Shown piece after piece: positions 42,937-55,226 of a stretch of DNA of 64,000 nucleotides (position 1 is the first letter of the stretch; each line of letters opens with the position of its first letter). The notes under the pieces are model-generated. The model was not told the origin of the DNA. It made no database searches and saw nothing but the letters and a program-made list of their open reading frames with translations. Both the position numbers and the translations under genes were made by a program. Source of the DNA: Flabesymbios commensalis. Lineage: Eukaryota > Annelida > Polychaeta > Terebellida > Flabelligeridae. The DNA lies in assembly GCA_964017125.1 (NCBI GenBank), contig OZ024908.1:65449993-65513992 (forward strand), given 5' to 3'.

Positions 42937-44768
42937 CAGTGGAGACCCGGAAATCGGACTGAAAGTGGTCCCATTTTGGAATCGGTCCGATTTGTGAAAC
43001 CATCCAATTATAAATGGAGAGATACCAGTCAGTCTGTTCATAGATATGCCTTGTTAGGTGTTGATATCAAGGTCGATTATTAAACTAATGTATTGAATAT
43101 GACGTCATGATATAATAAAAAAAACACACATTTAAAAAAAGTTGTATTAAATGCATATACAAATATATATGGAAAAAATATTATACATATAGGCCTATAT
43201 ATTTATTTCTGTAAAAAATCTGTAAACTGAAAATCGATCAGCCGTCAAAAACCCTATGACACCCAAAGTCCCAAAGTGGCATTTATCTTGAGAGCTGTAT
43301 TGACAAATATGATATTAATTAGCAGTGTTCTAATTAGATGTTACGCTTCCAATTTTAGTACACGGAGTCATTATGATCAACTTGGAGTAAACAATTACTT
43401 TATTTCATTACGTTCCTAGTGTGATAGTATCGTTTGTTTAGGGTGATCAGGCCATGCAGCTGTGAACGGGAAATCGATCAGCCGTGAATAGCCCTAGTAA
43501 CTTCCAGTCCATTAACTGTATATAATTTATACTTTCTCGCGTAAAAATACATCGGATAATTATTCCATTTAATATGCGTAACTAACACAGAAAATCATGA
43601 CGGAATTGTTATGTCCTGCTTCACTATATAAATTTACATAGCAATTTGTAAGACTTTTGGCAAAGGTGTAATCACGCTATACAGGTGATAATCATATATG
43701 ACAAGTCAAGCTGATAAAAAGCAGCCTAGAGAATTAGATTATTTTCGAATTATGATCTTGTTATAAATATGATAATCTGTTTGTTTGTATCGCTTGTATT
43801 AATTGTTTCCCATTTCAGTATTTATTTATACGCTAGGCCTATCTGTATTAGACACACATAGCCCCTACATATCCTGCGTAATTAAATGGTTGTTGCACGC
43901 CGAATGTTTTTGTCAGCTGGTCGAAAATCAAAAGCGCCTTTGTTTAACCTTGTGGTTCCCATAGACCAGTAGCTCAATAATTGCTACAATACTATTAAAT
44001 ATAAGGAGGCAACTTAAATTGTGTTGTTTTATCTTAGCAACATACACTTTCACACTAAGCTGTCATCGTGAGTTCGCGCTCTGTAAATTATTTTGAGCTG
44101 TCTTAACAAAGAAAAACAGTCGTAGGAGCTAAAACACTACACCGTTGATAATCAACCAGCCGAAGAGGCGCGACTCAAGGAAGGGACATGCCATGATAAG
44201 GCGTCTGATTGCAATTTGCACTGATGACAATGTTTAAATGTTGCATTAACATTGTTTGATTTATCTCAACAGCGCTAATCCTTTCCGTGATCCAATCTGA
44301 GCTCAGTGGATCGAGCCAGCGCTGGCCACTTTTGTGGATCCAGCCAGCTCCGGTCCTCTTAGTGGATCCAGCCAACGCTGGTCCCTTGCTGGATTCAACC
44401 AGATCTGGTCCCTTTATTAGATCCAACCAGGGCTAGTGAACTTAGTAAATTATGCCAGTGCTGGTCCCTTAGTGGATCCAGCTACAGCTGGTCCCATTAG
44501 TGAATCCAGCCGCAGCTGGTCCCTTAATTGATGCATATAATTATAACTGTAAAAGTGTGAATTATTTTTTTTTGCTGGTTCGTTTTTCGAGTCCTTTTAT
44601 GATTTGGTAGTGAAAAAGGGTGGTCCGTGGCCCGGATCGCGGGTAGGTCCGCTTACTGAATCTGATAATACCTTATTGTGAATGGGGAAATATTTGGGAC
44701 TGAAAAAAGGTGGTCAGTATTCCGGGATGGTCCGCTTTGTGAGGCGGTCCGATACCGGGTCTCCACTG
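42937..44768. mobile_element. 1.83-kb TA-flanked DNA element (Tc1/mariner or pogo type)
   Basis: TA at 42935-42936 and 44769-44770 flanks ends CAGTGGAGACCCGG and CCGGGTCTCCACTG. These continue as imperfect inverse repeats (AATCGGAC... / ...GCGGTCCGAT). Removing the element restores an unbroken LINE reading frame (RVY-LERQRL), which confirms the boundaries. The interior shows no transposase. It contains three AATC(G/A)A(T/C)CAGCCG motifs (about 43233, 43472, 44150) and a tandem repeat. Confidence 0.85.
44282..44530 (+). repeat. ~33-bp tandem repeat, GGATCCAGCCAGCGCTGGTC units
   Basis: About eight imperfect units of the form TTAGTGGATCCAGCCA.CGCTGGTCCC. The core CCAGCGCTGG is palindromic. The array is confined to the TA-flanked element and may have amplified within it. 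Confidence 0.85.
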
Positions 44769-44770
44769 TA

Positions 44771-45190
44771 TACCCTGTGATGAGTCGCAAACATGACAGA
44801 AACAGCCAGTGTCTTATGCACTTGGAGTCGTCCAACGCGATGTACACGATTTAGTTCATGGGCCTGACCTGAGGTTCTATTTTCATCCTATTATTGATCA
44901 TCTCAAAAAATACACTTTTTTCAATGTCCTCATATTCATTCTCTGGTATACCAGTTATCCGGCGTGAATACTGTTCGAAGTCGTCTACTTCATGATTGAA
45001 TTTTTTACTTCCTCTTTTAGAACCGTGGTGGCAACATCTTTTGTCTTTAAAAGTTTTCTTTAGGTTTTCAATATTTCTACCAGGACTGTTGACACTGTCC
45101 TGTATATTTTGAAATCCTGTGACGTCACGAAACTGTTCAATAACTTCTTTGTCTTTCAGAGCAGGATATGATATGGTATGAAATATTTTC
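44771..45190 (-). mobile_element. LINE remnant, part 1 (ORF1 coiled coil and RRM)
   Basis: On the minus strand it reads FEQYSRRITGIPENEYEDI and FEMINNRMKIEPQV, a pattern typical of L1-type ORF1 proteins (end of coiled coil into RRM). After a one-base frame change NRVHRVGRLQVHK and VMFATHHRVY follow. The frame resumes after the inserted TA element at 42934. The upstream limit is blurred; an AT-rich repeat begins at 45225. Confidence 0.75.
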
Positions 45191-45224
45191 ATGCTTTTGC
45201 ATTATAATATCATGATATGGTACT

Positions 45225-45420
45225 TTAATATCTAGCAATGGCAATAACATATGATATTGTAATATCGTCATATGACATCCGAATATCAGTGTATATCATT
45301 ATAATGTCAGAATATGCTATTATAATGTAAAAATCTTGATATAAAAAGGATTAGAACATAATGTCAGGATATTTTATGCATATCAAGATAACAAAATAAA
45401 CCATAATATCATCATAGTCC
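45225..45420. repeat. AT-rich degenerate tandem repeat (ATATCAT/ATATGA units)
   Basis: Frequent TATCATGATATGG, ATATCGTCATATGA and AATGTCAGAATATG variants occur in a near-palindromic AT tract. Unit boundaries are unclear. Confidence 0.5.
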
Positions 45421-45424
45421 ATTA

Positions 45425-46420
45425 TGCTTTCACGTAATACATTCTCCCTATCAAACTGTTACTTGGACCTTGTCATAATGATATCAAATCAACCTAACGG
45501 CGGATGCCGACTGATGATTGGAAATGTTGGACAACCAAAAACAGCCTTTATGTCGTATTCATTTTTTATCAACTCTTTGGTTTCACTCGTGTCTGTAGGT
45601 GTATACGTGTACTGTGACAATAGCGTACACTTCGGTGTACAAACATTATTATCTATCGCCAACACATGCAGTAAACCAGAAAAGCTATAATATACATCAA
45701 AGTGGTTTAGTGATCCAAACCTATTGAATTTGTGAAGATCGTTTTGTGTGAGAGCTTGTCAGGAAAGCCTACATTCTATAGCCTTTGTCATTGCCTTTGT
45801 CATTGCCAAAATGAATACATTCACTTTATTGTTAAATAATTTGTTAGCTGAATGCAAACATTATTGCCACGATCAATATCACAATGTAGACAATTGAATA
45901 AGTAACTGAGATCAATAATTTCTTGCGTTACACAATGCCAATATAAACCCCTTGCACGTGGGGACACGATGTTGGCCTTCGGTTACTAGGCAATCTATGC
46001 TACTGGAAAGAATTCTATGGATGCCGCATGGCCGGTGCAGTTTTTATACCTCCATAAAAATGCCACTTTTCCTTAAGAAAGGTTTTTTTTTCATCGCTTC
46101 ATCTGTCTTTCTGTATCTCTTGAGAGAGACGGCCCGTCCAGTCACTGCAGATAAATTTACACAGGTCTGTAGGCAGATTTGTAATTTATGTGTAACTCTC
46201 CGACAAAACAAGTCGCGATGTAGGCATACCACATAAATCTTAACAACACAACATATGTGATTGTTTCTGATTTCAAAAGCGTGCGATGGTGAAACACGTA
46301 TTGAAAAATCAGGATGAATAATCATAGTTTAATATGATTTAACCAGCTCTCTCACTCTCACTCTCTCAGTAAAGTCATCGCTCAACCAAAGCACACGACC
46401 TTATCCCTTTGTCCACTATG
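45425..46420. other. Non-coding stretch
   Basis: No domain-bearing frame, RNA gene or matched repeat was seen. Confidence 0.4.
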
Positions 46421-46426
46421 TTTAAT

Positions 46427-46847
46427 GTCTCTGTTTTAGAACAGAAAAAAATCCAAAATCTAATGAGAAAGGGCGGTAAAAAAACATCTAAAAAACCATT
46501 GAACCTATTTTTGAAAAAGTTATCGAGGGCGACTTAGTGAAAAAACATTGGATAAATTTATAGAAAAGTTATTGAGGGCGACAAAATAAAAAAAAAACTT
46601 TTGATCTATTTGAAAAAAAAGTTAGTGAGGGCGACGGAAAAAACAAGCGAAAATAAACATAGCTGAAAAATATGTTTTTATCTCCTGAAATAATCTTGTT
46701 TTTTTTCGGAATGTTTTTTATCTCCCGGAATTAACTTTTTTTTTGGAAATCGGCTACAATGCAACGCGCGATGGGCAGAAAAAACACATGTTTTTTGGTA
46801 ATGCGCTGCCCAAATCCTATAGTGCGCGCGCTCATCTAAAACAGAGA
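46427..46847. mobile_element. Inverted-repeat-bounded element with internal GAGGGCGAC repeats
   Basis: CTCTGTTTTAGA at 46427 and TCTAAAACAGAG ending at 46847 are inverse. Inside, GTTAT(C/T)GAGGGCGAC occurs at intervals of about 60 bp (three clear copies), in A-rich DNA. I found no clear target duplication. Confidence 0.5.
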
Positions 46848-46864
46848 AAAAAGACAGTGGCCTA

Positions 46865-46977
46865 GTGAAAACGCTGAACTATATTTGTATAAACCTAGGA
46901 GACCAAACGAATCTGACGTCAATGGACGTCAGATTCTGACGTCTATAGACGGTCCCCGCGTTGAAAGGGTTAAAGCA
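46865..46977 (-). mobile_element. ACAACGCTGAA-family MITE, short copy
   Basis: It starts AACGCTGAACTATATTTG, has an inverted pair of GAATCTGACGTC around a short centre, and ends GGTCCCCGCGTTGAAAGGG then TTAA. Confidence 0.65.
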
Positions 46978-47150
46978 AGGCAAATCATTTCCTCATAAGA
47001 CCCACCCCGTCAAACCCACGGCATTGGTCGAGCGCTGGGATAACGTTCGCTGTGTCCCAGGAGACAGTAGACGTCTGTTTGCATTACTCTTCATGCACAG
47101 CAGTCTAGGGCCATCACGATGAAAGCCAACACATCGCTCCCCAGACGCCT

Positions 47151-47259
47151 CCCAGCAAACACGAGACGCTGACCCAATGCTGGGTTAATGTTGGGCCAAC
47201 GTCGAAGACGGTGGGCCAACATTAAGCCTGCATTGGGTCAACGTCTCGTGTTTACTGGG
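47151..47259. mobile_element. Hairpin MITE, best-preserved copy of its family
   Basis: CCCAGCAAACACGAGACGCT pairs with the right end AACGTCTCGTGTTTACTGGG, with GTTGGGCCAACGTCGAAGAC near the centre. Relatives are at 25697, 26425, 29607, 40722, 54623 and 55061. Confidence 0.9.
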
Positions 47260-47691
47260 CTTACTTCTCCTTGTTTTTGTCAGACTCCCACACAACAGGC
47301 CATTGCTGTCCTTAACTAGTATCATGAGTATGCATGGTGCATTAACATGCATCCAAAAACTCTTGGCACAAAATTGCCCAGTGATCTTTTCATGGCCATT
47401 ACGAGCTGACACTGGTTTCTTCCATGGTAGTGTGTCAGACAGAAAAAAAACTGCCTAAATACTGTGATCACTGTACGTCTACGTTGGTATGTCAATCCAT
47501 CCACTTCTAGACGTCACAGTTAGCACAGCATACCGGTAGAGGAGAGGGGGGTAGTTATCACCATGAGGAAAACAACTTTACAGTCATCTTCTCTTAAAAT
47601 GGTATTTGTATATGTTCAAAACAAAATAAGTGTATCAACTTGCCCCATATTGGGACAAGTTGTCACTTAGATGAGGCAGGTTGTCACTACT

Positions 47692-50600
47692 AAAAGCAAG
47701 TTTTCACAATGCCGGCGTAAAATGTCACAATGTTGGGGTAGAATATCACAGAGCCGGGGTTGGATTTCACAGTGCCGGGGTAAGATTTCACAGTGTCGGG
47801 GTAGGATATCACAGAGCCGGGGTAAAATGTCACAGAGCCGGGGTAAGATGGCACAGAGCCGGGGTAGGATGTCACAGTGCCGGGGTAGGATGTCACAGAG
47901 CCGGGGTAAGATGTCACAGTGCCAGGGTAAGATGTCACAGAGCTGGGGTAAGATGTCACAGAGCCGGGATAAGATTTCACAGTGCCGGGGTGGGATGTCA
48001 CAGAGCCGGGGTAAGATGTCACAGAGCCGGGGTAGGATGTCACAGAGCCGGGGTAAGATTTCACAGTGCCTGGGTAGGATATCACAGAGCCGGAGTAAGA
48101 TGTCACAGAGCCGGGGTAAGATTTCACAGTGCCGGGGTAGGATGTAACAGAGCCGGGGTAAGATGTCACAGAGCCGCGGTAAGATGTCACAGAGCCGGGG
48201 TAAGATTTCACAGTACTGGGGTAGGATGTCACAGAGCCGGGGTACGATTTCACAGAGCCGGGGTAAGATTTCACAGTGCCGGGGTAGGATGTCACAGGGC
48301 CGGGGTGAGATGGCACAGAGCCGGGGTAAGATGGCACAGAGCCGGGGTAAGATTTCACAGTGCCGGGGTAAGATGTCACAGAGCCGGGGTAAGATGTCAC
48401 AGAGCCGAGGTAAGATTTCACAGAGCCGGGGTAGGATGTCACAGAGCCGGGGTGAGATATCACAGAGCCGGGATAAGATTTCACAGTGCCGGGGTGGGAT
48501 TTCACAGAGCCGGGGTAGGATGTCACACAGCCGGGGTAAGATTTCACAGTGCCGGGTAAAGATGTCACAGAGCCGGGGTAAGATTTCACAGTGCCGGGGT
48601 AGGATGTCACAGAGCCGGGATGAGATGTCACAAAGCCGGGGTAAGATTTCACAGAGCCGGGGTAGGATGTCACAGAGCCGGGGTAAGATTTCACAGTGCC
48701 GGAGTAGGATGTCACAGAGCCGGGGTAAGATGTCACAGAGCCGGGGTAAGATTTCACAGTGCCGGAGTAGGATGTCACAGAGCCGGGGTAAGAAGTCACA
48801 GTGCCGGGGTAGTATGTCACAGAGCCGGGGTAAGATGTCACAGTGCCGGGGTAAGATTTCACAGTGCCAGGGTAAGATTTCACAGTGCCGGGATAAGATT
48901 TCACAGTGCCGGGGTGGGATGTCACAGAGCCGGGGTAAGATGTCACAGAGCCGGGGTAGGATGTCACAGAGCCGGGGTAAGATGTCACAGAGCCGGGGTA
49001 AGATTTCACAGTGCCGGGGTAGGATGTCACAGAGCCGGGGTAAGATGTCACAGTGCCGGGGTAGTATGTCACAGAGCCGGGGTAAGATGTCACAGTGCCG
49101 GGGTAAGATTTCACAGTGCCGGGGTAAGATTTCACAGTGCCGGGGTAGGATGTCACAGAGCCGGGGTAAGATGTCACAGAGCCGAGGTAAGATTTCACAG
49201 AGCCGGAGTAGGATGTCACAGAGCCGGGGTGAGATATCACAGAGCCGGGGTAAGATTTCACAGTGCCAGGGTAAGATTTCACAGAGCCGGGGTAGGATGT
49301 CACGCAGCCGGGGTAAGATTTCACAGTGCCGGGTAAAGATGTCACAGAGCCGGGGTAAGATTTCACAGTGCCGGGGTAGGATGTCACAGAGCCGGGATGA
49401 GATGTCACAAAGCCGGGGTAAGATTTTACAGAGCCGGGGTAGGATGTCACAGAGCCGGGGTAAGACTTCACAGTGCCGGAGTAGGATGTCACAGAGCCGG
49501 GGTAAGATGTCACAGAGCCGGGGTAAGATTTCACAGTGCCGGGGTAGGCTGTCACAGAGCCGGGGTAAGAAGTCACAGTGCCGGGGTAAGATGTCACAGT
49601 GTCGGGGCAGGATGTCACAGAGCCGGGGTAAGATATCACAAAGCCGGGGTAAGATTTCACAGAGCCGGGGTAGGATGTCACAGAGCCGGGGTAAGATTTC
49701 ACAGAGCCGGGGTAGGATGTCACAGAGCCGGGGTAAGATTTCACAGTGCCGTAGTAGGATGTCACAGAGCCGGGGTAAGATGTCACAGAGCCGGGGTAAG
49801 ATTTCACAGTGCCGGGGTAGGATGTCACAGAGCCGGGGTAAGATGTCACAGTGCCGGGGTAGTATGTCACAGAGCCGGGGTAAGATGTCACAGTGCCGGG
49901 GTAAGATTTCACAGTGCCGGGGTAAGATTTCACAGTGCCGGGGTAGGATGTCAAAGAGCCGGGGTAAAATTTCACAGAGCCGGGGTAAGATTTCACAGTG
50001 CCGGGATAGGATGTTACAGAGCCGGGGTAAGATGTCACAGTGTCGGGGCAGGATGTCACAGAGCCGGGGTAAGATGTCACAGTGCCGGAGCAAGATTTCA
50101 TAGTGCCGGAGAAAGATTTCACAGTGCCGGGTTAAGATGTCACAGTGCCGGGTCAAGATAGCACACTGCTGGTGTATGATGTCACAATGCTGGGGTAAGA
50201 TGTCACAATGCCAGAGTAAGATGTTTCAATGCTGCGGTAAGATGGCACAGTGCCGGCTCAAAATGTCACAGTGCCGGGGTAAGATGTCACAGTGCCGAGA
50301 TAAAATGTCACAGTGCCGGTGTAAGATGTCACACTGATGGGGTAAGATGTCACAATGCTGGGGTATGATCTCACAGTGCCGGGATAAGATGTCACAGTGG
50401 CAGAGTAAGATGTCACAGTGCTGGGATAAGATGTCACAATGCCGGGATAAGATTCCACGGGGCAAGATGTCACACTGCTGGGGCATAATGTCACAGTTAC
50501 GGGGTATGATGTCACAGTGCCGGGTCAAGATGTTACACTGCTGGGGTTCGATGTCACAATGCCGGGATAAGATGTCACGGTGCCGGGGTAAGATGTCACA

Positions 50601-52045
50601 CTGGCGGTGTAAGATGTCATAGTGCCGGAGCAAGATGTCACAGTGCCGGGGTGAGATGTGACACTGCTGGGGTATGATGTCACAATGCTCCGGTAAGATG
50701 TCACAATGTCAGAGTGTGATGTCTCAATGCCGCGGTAAGATGTCACAGTGCCGGGTTAAAATGTCACATTGCCTGTGTAAGATGTCACATTGCCGAGATA
50801 AAATGTCACAGTGCCGATGTAAGATATCACACTGCTGGGGTAATATGTCACAATGCTGGGGTTTTATCTCACAGTGCCGGGGTAAGATGTCACAGTGCAG
50901 GAGTTAGATGTCACAGTACCGGTGTAAGATGTCACAGTGCCGGGGTAAGATGTCACACTGCTGGGGTATGATGTCACACTGCTGGGATAAGATGTCACAA
51001 TGCCGGGATAAGATGTCACGGTGCCGGGTAAGATGTCACAGTGCCGGGGCAAGATGTCACAGTGCCGGGTCAAGATGTCACACTGCTGAGGTAAGATGTC
51101 ACAATGCTGGGGTAGGATGTCACAATGCTGGGGTAGGATTTCACAATGCCAAGGTATGATGTTTCAATGTCACAGTGCCGGTGCAAGAAATCTTATTCCA
51201 GCACTGTGATAACAGTGCTGGGATAAGATGTCACGGGGCAAGATGTCACAGTGCGGGGCAAGATTTCACAGTGCTGGGATAAGATGTCACAATGCTGGGG
51301 TATGATGTCACAGTGCCGGAGTAAGATGTCACAGGGCCGGAGTAAGATGTCACAGTGCCGGGGAAGATGTCACAATGCCGGGGCAAGATGTCACAGTGCC
51401 GGGGAAAGAGGTCACAGTGCCGGGGCAAGATGTCACAGTGCGGGGTAAGATGTCACAGTTCCGGGTCAAGATGTCACACTGCCGGGGTATGATGTCACAC
51501 TGTCGCGGTAGGATGTCACAGTGCCATTGTAAGATGTCACAGTGCCGGGATAATATGTCACAGTGCGGGGTAAGATGTTACAGTACCGGTGTAAGATGTC
51601 ACACTGCTGGGCTGCGATGGCACAATCCTGCGGTAAGATGTCACACTGCCGGGGTAAGATGTCACACTGCCGGGGTAAGATGTCTCAATGCCGGAGTAAG
51701 ATGTCACAGTGCTGGTGTAAGTTGTCACACTGTCGGTGTAAGATGTCACACTGCTGGGGTAAGATTTCACAGTGCCAGGTAAGATGTAGCGGTGCCGGGG
51801 AAAGATGTCACAATGATGGGATGAGATGTCACAATGCCAGGATGAGGTGTCTCAATGCCGGGGTAAGATCTCACAGTGCCGGTGTAAGATGTCACAGTGC
51901 CGGTGTAAGATGTCACACTGCTGGGTCACAATATGTCACAATGCCAGGGTAAGAAATCACAATGCCGGGGTGAGATGTCACAGTGCCGGTGTAATATGTT
52001 ACAATGCCGGGGTAAGAGGTCACACTGCTGGGGTAAGATGTCAAA
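47692..52045 (+). repeat. 21-bp satellite array (~207 units) with higher-order structure
   Basis: The unit is CACAG(A/T)GCCGGG followed by GTAAGAT(G/T)T, 21 bp. In the left part (to about 50130) AG-type and TG-type units alternate in long patterns. In the right part units with CACACTGCTGGGG and CACAATGC prevail and the phase slips. Rare variants repeat 777 bp apart (37 units), for example GCCGGGTAAAGATG at 48551 and 49328. All long open frames on both strands (up to 829 codons) follow from a 21-base unit lacking stops; three or more frames are open at once, so none is evidence of a gene. Confidence 0.97.
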
Positions 52046-52049
52046 CATT

Positions 52050-52995
52050 TTCATTAAAATCATCTTTTACATATGAAGCAAAACTACTTTGAAACCTCTT
52101 ATGTCTGCTGGGAAGGTTGTTGTACTGACTACTGACAGTACAATGTGTGTGATATCTCTATTGTGATTTACAAGAGGATAGCTACAACTGTTTCACTAGG
52201 ACTTACCCTAGGTGAGTTTGTGTTTGCTGATCTATGTCCACAGCTTTTCTTCAGAGTTAGTCCTGGAGCAAGGGGTGTTTGCGTAAAAATAGTTTCGAAA
52301 GCACCCGCCTAATTTCGATAGCAGACCAAATGGGGCACATTTTTAGCGAGGGTGGGCATTCTGAAACCTGGCAGTAAGTGAGATATTCAAGATTTGTATA
52401 AAAAAAACCCAGTAAAACCCCGCCAAAATTAACGATTTTATCCATTCAAAATGCCATATTATCACCGAAAAGCAACCTGCAGCAACATTTTCTATATGTG
52501 TTTCTATGTTTTGTGAAAGAAAGATTTCTAACTCGCCTACATCATCGGTGCCGCGAGCTCAGAAGCGCTTTAAATCCGAATCAGGTTCATTAGCATTGTC
52601 TATTTATCGCTACAATTCGTCGATCGAGCATGCCGAGAACCAGATGATTTAAAATGGAATAACTTCGCCCCTTGTGGTTCTAGCATTGATTGGACAAGAT
52701 GGTTAACTATCTATAACTGACAATGAATATGACTTCTTCCTGAAAGTGCTGAGCAAAAATATGCCAATCTTGAAAATGTATGCTCCCTTCAAATCAGTTT
52801 GAGTGCAGGGTGAGTATAGGGTACAAAGGTAATGCCAAAACTTTCATTGATAACATTTCATGCAAGTAACATGCCATTGCTTTATACAGTTTTTGTTTGA
52901 GGAGTGTGGATTTATTCTTGGGAAACCATTTATTTGCACGTGCCTTCCGGATTGACAGGCACAAAAAATGCCTATGACTGTTGGCTCGGGCCCTA
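52050..52995. other. Non-coding stretch after the satellite
   Basis: Nothing recognised apart from short open frames. Confidence 0.4.
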
Positions 52996-52996
52996 T

Positions 52997-53588
52997 TGAT
53001 AAGATACTACTTGGATCTCTTTAAACAGCTATATATTTACCATTGGCAATTGCATTTGCATAAAACATTACGATGAATAATTATTTGCGATTCATCATGT
53101 TATCATAGCAATAAATAAAAAGACAACTACCTACAAGGTTTCAGTGTGTCATTTAATAACAAGAGGAGACAGGTGAACCACCTGTGACTTCATACAATTC
53201 CTTTCTTTAGACCGACTATACCCTGGGATTTGATACATGAAGTGCGGCCAATGGTAGTCCCTTGAGACCCAATGACAAATTGGCGTATACATGCAGCGTT
53301 GAATCTTAATTACAAATGCGTATCTCAAATAAAAGCGAAAGAGATAAGTAGACGACAAGACATAGATAGTTTTGTTTACTGTAAAACGTACACGTACGTG
53401 TAATCAAAATGTGTCGTGATCCTTTTGTAAAGTGAGGAAATACTTTCTAATAAGCGTCATTATACTGCATCCATGCTCAATTACATTCACTAAAAAAATC
53501 ACGTTACCATGTTTTGGTTTTGCCAAAACATATTGCATTTTCTTTGGTTCTTTAATCAATTCTTTTGAGATGCTATTTCTCTCCGAGT
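52997..53588 (+). repeat. Old local duplication, copy 1
   Basis: It shares ordered blocks with 54209-55021: CGATTCATCATGTTAT, AACAAGAGGAGACAGGTGAA, CCACCTGTGACTTCAT, AATGACAAATTGGCGTATA, CACGTACGTGTAATCAAAAT and GTGTCGTGATC. Identity is lower than between duplication copies A and B, so this one is older. Confidence 0.85.
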
Positions 53589-53589
53589 T

Positions 53590-54205
53590 TGTATTCAATC
53601 AACATTAAATTTGCACACAATATTCCCAGAGGAGTAGGATGTTTTGACTATTCTATGTCATTTATAATTTTCGTCAGAATCTATCCAAGATTTACTGGAT
53701 CACTATGTGGTTCGATGTCGGTTCGATGTTGTACATACCTGATGATGCCTCATTGCTGCAAAATGGATGGTCAATGATATGGGTCCATTGTAATAAGCAA
53801 CTACACAAACCTCGACCCAATGTATTTTAATGCTGGGCCATTTAGACGTTTTAATTCTTAGGGGTGCTGAATTTTGATTAGGGATCATGTTATGCCACAT
53901 TTTTACCTCTTTTGGTCTTTAACTTTATCCAATATAAATATTTTTTACCATCTTATCACAGGGTGTACACTCTTCATTTTGGGCATTTTAAGTGATGCAG
54001 TTTGTTGTCATTAAATGTGAAATATTCCCCAAATCACAGAAACATTTTTGAAAATTTACCAATACTACTAATGTTGACTGTGGCTCTGAGGGCACCAATA
54101 ACATATTTATTCACCCCTAATGTTTCTAAAAACATTTATATGCTATAATGTACTAGAATAAAATATTAAACTAAGTAAATTGTAATTCCTATGATTGGTG
54201 ACGTT
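53590..54205. other. Spacer between the two old copies
   Basis: No gene recognised. A fragment of the hairpin-MITE family is possible at about 53806-53850 (TCGACCCAATGTATTTTAAT). Confidence 0.4.
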
Positions 54206-54208
54206 GAT

Positions 54209-55021
54209 AAACTATTACTTAGATATCTCCAAACAGCCATAAATTTAACATTGGCACTTGCATTTGCACAACAATTTACGATGAATTAGGTGAGCAGAAA
54301 AACTTGAAAATTTGAAAATAATAACACTAGTATTTTGGCCAATGGTACTTTCTCCCACCAGACGACAGCCATTTACCATTCTTACATAACACATTTGGTA
54401 TTCGCGATTCATCATGTTATCCTAGCAATGAACGAGAAGACAAATACCTACAAGGTTTCACAATGGCATAGAATAACAAGAGGAGACAGGTGAACCACCT
54501 GTGACTTCATATAATTTCTTCTGTAGACCGATTACCCTTGGGACCGGAGACATGAAGTGCGGCCCAAAGCAATCCCTTGAGACTCAATGACAAATTGGCG
54601 TATAAGTGCAGCCTGGAATCGCACCAGTAAGACACAACATCTGTATAACATTTATACAATGCTGGACCAACGTCGAAGACGTTTGGCCGATGTTCTATGA
54701 ATGTTATACAATTGCTTCGTGTTTACTGGGCTACTATTATGTATCCCAAATGAAAGAGAGAGAGATAAGTAGACTGTAAAACATACATGGAGATAGTGTT
54801 GTTTACCGTAAAACATACACGTACGTGTAATCAAAATGTGTCGTGATCATTTTGTAAAGTGAGAGAATAATATGCGTCTTAATGCGGCATCCGTGCTCAA
54901 TTACATTCACGGGGAACAGAATCACGTTATCAAAGCCCAAGCATAAAAAACGTGAGTTTTATTTGGTTCTTTAATCGTATTATTCTATGTAAGTTTTTTT
55001 GGGACGCCATTTCTCCCCGAG
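54209..55021 (+). repeat. Old local duplication, copy 2
   Basis: Partner of 52997-53588. It is longer because of about 110 extra bases near 54290-54400 and a hairpin MITE at 54623-54730, neither of which is in copy 1. Confidence 0.85.
54623..54730. mobile_element. Hairpin MITE, copy-2-specific insertion
   Basis: It runs from CCAGTAAGACACAACATCTG to GCTTCGTGTTTACTGG, with GGACCAACGTCGAAGACG at the centre. Copy 1 of the local duplication lacks it, so it inserted later. Confidence 0.8.
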
Positions 55022-55060
55022 AATATATATATATTTACATTTTATAAAAAAATATATTTA

Positions 55061-55139
55061 CCCAGTCATGTTTCAATACCGGGCCAGCGTCGCAGACAGT
55101 GGCTCACCATTGACCCAACATGTCAATGTGTTTACTGGG
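55061..55139. mobile_element. Hairpin MITE, short copy
   Basis: CCCAGTCATGTTTCAATACC ... GGGCCAGCGTCGCAGACAGT ... GTGTTTACTGGG. Confidence 0.7.
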
Positions 55140-55226
55140 TCCTCTGAAAAACAAATATATATCTTTTAGACCATACATGGCTGTGGGTAAGGTGTCACCT
55201 GGGAGGTGAATTTAGGCCACCATTAT

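Noticed and set aside
47667-50156. Open frames of up to 829 codons on both strands in the 47.7-50.2 kb region
   Set aside because: The unit is 21 bp, a multiple of three, and contains no stop in several phases. Three or more overlapping frames on both strands are open at once, which is a property of the satellite, not of selection on a protein.
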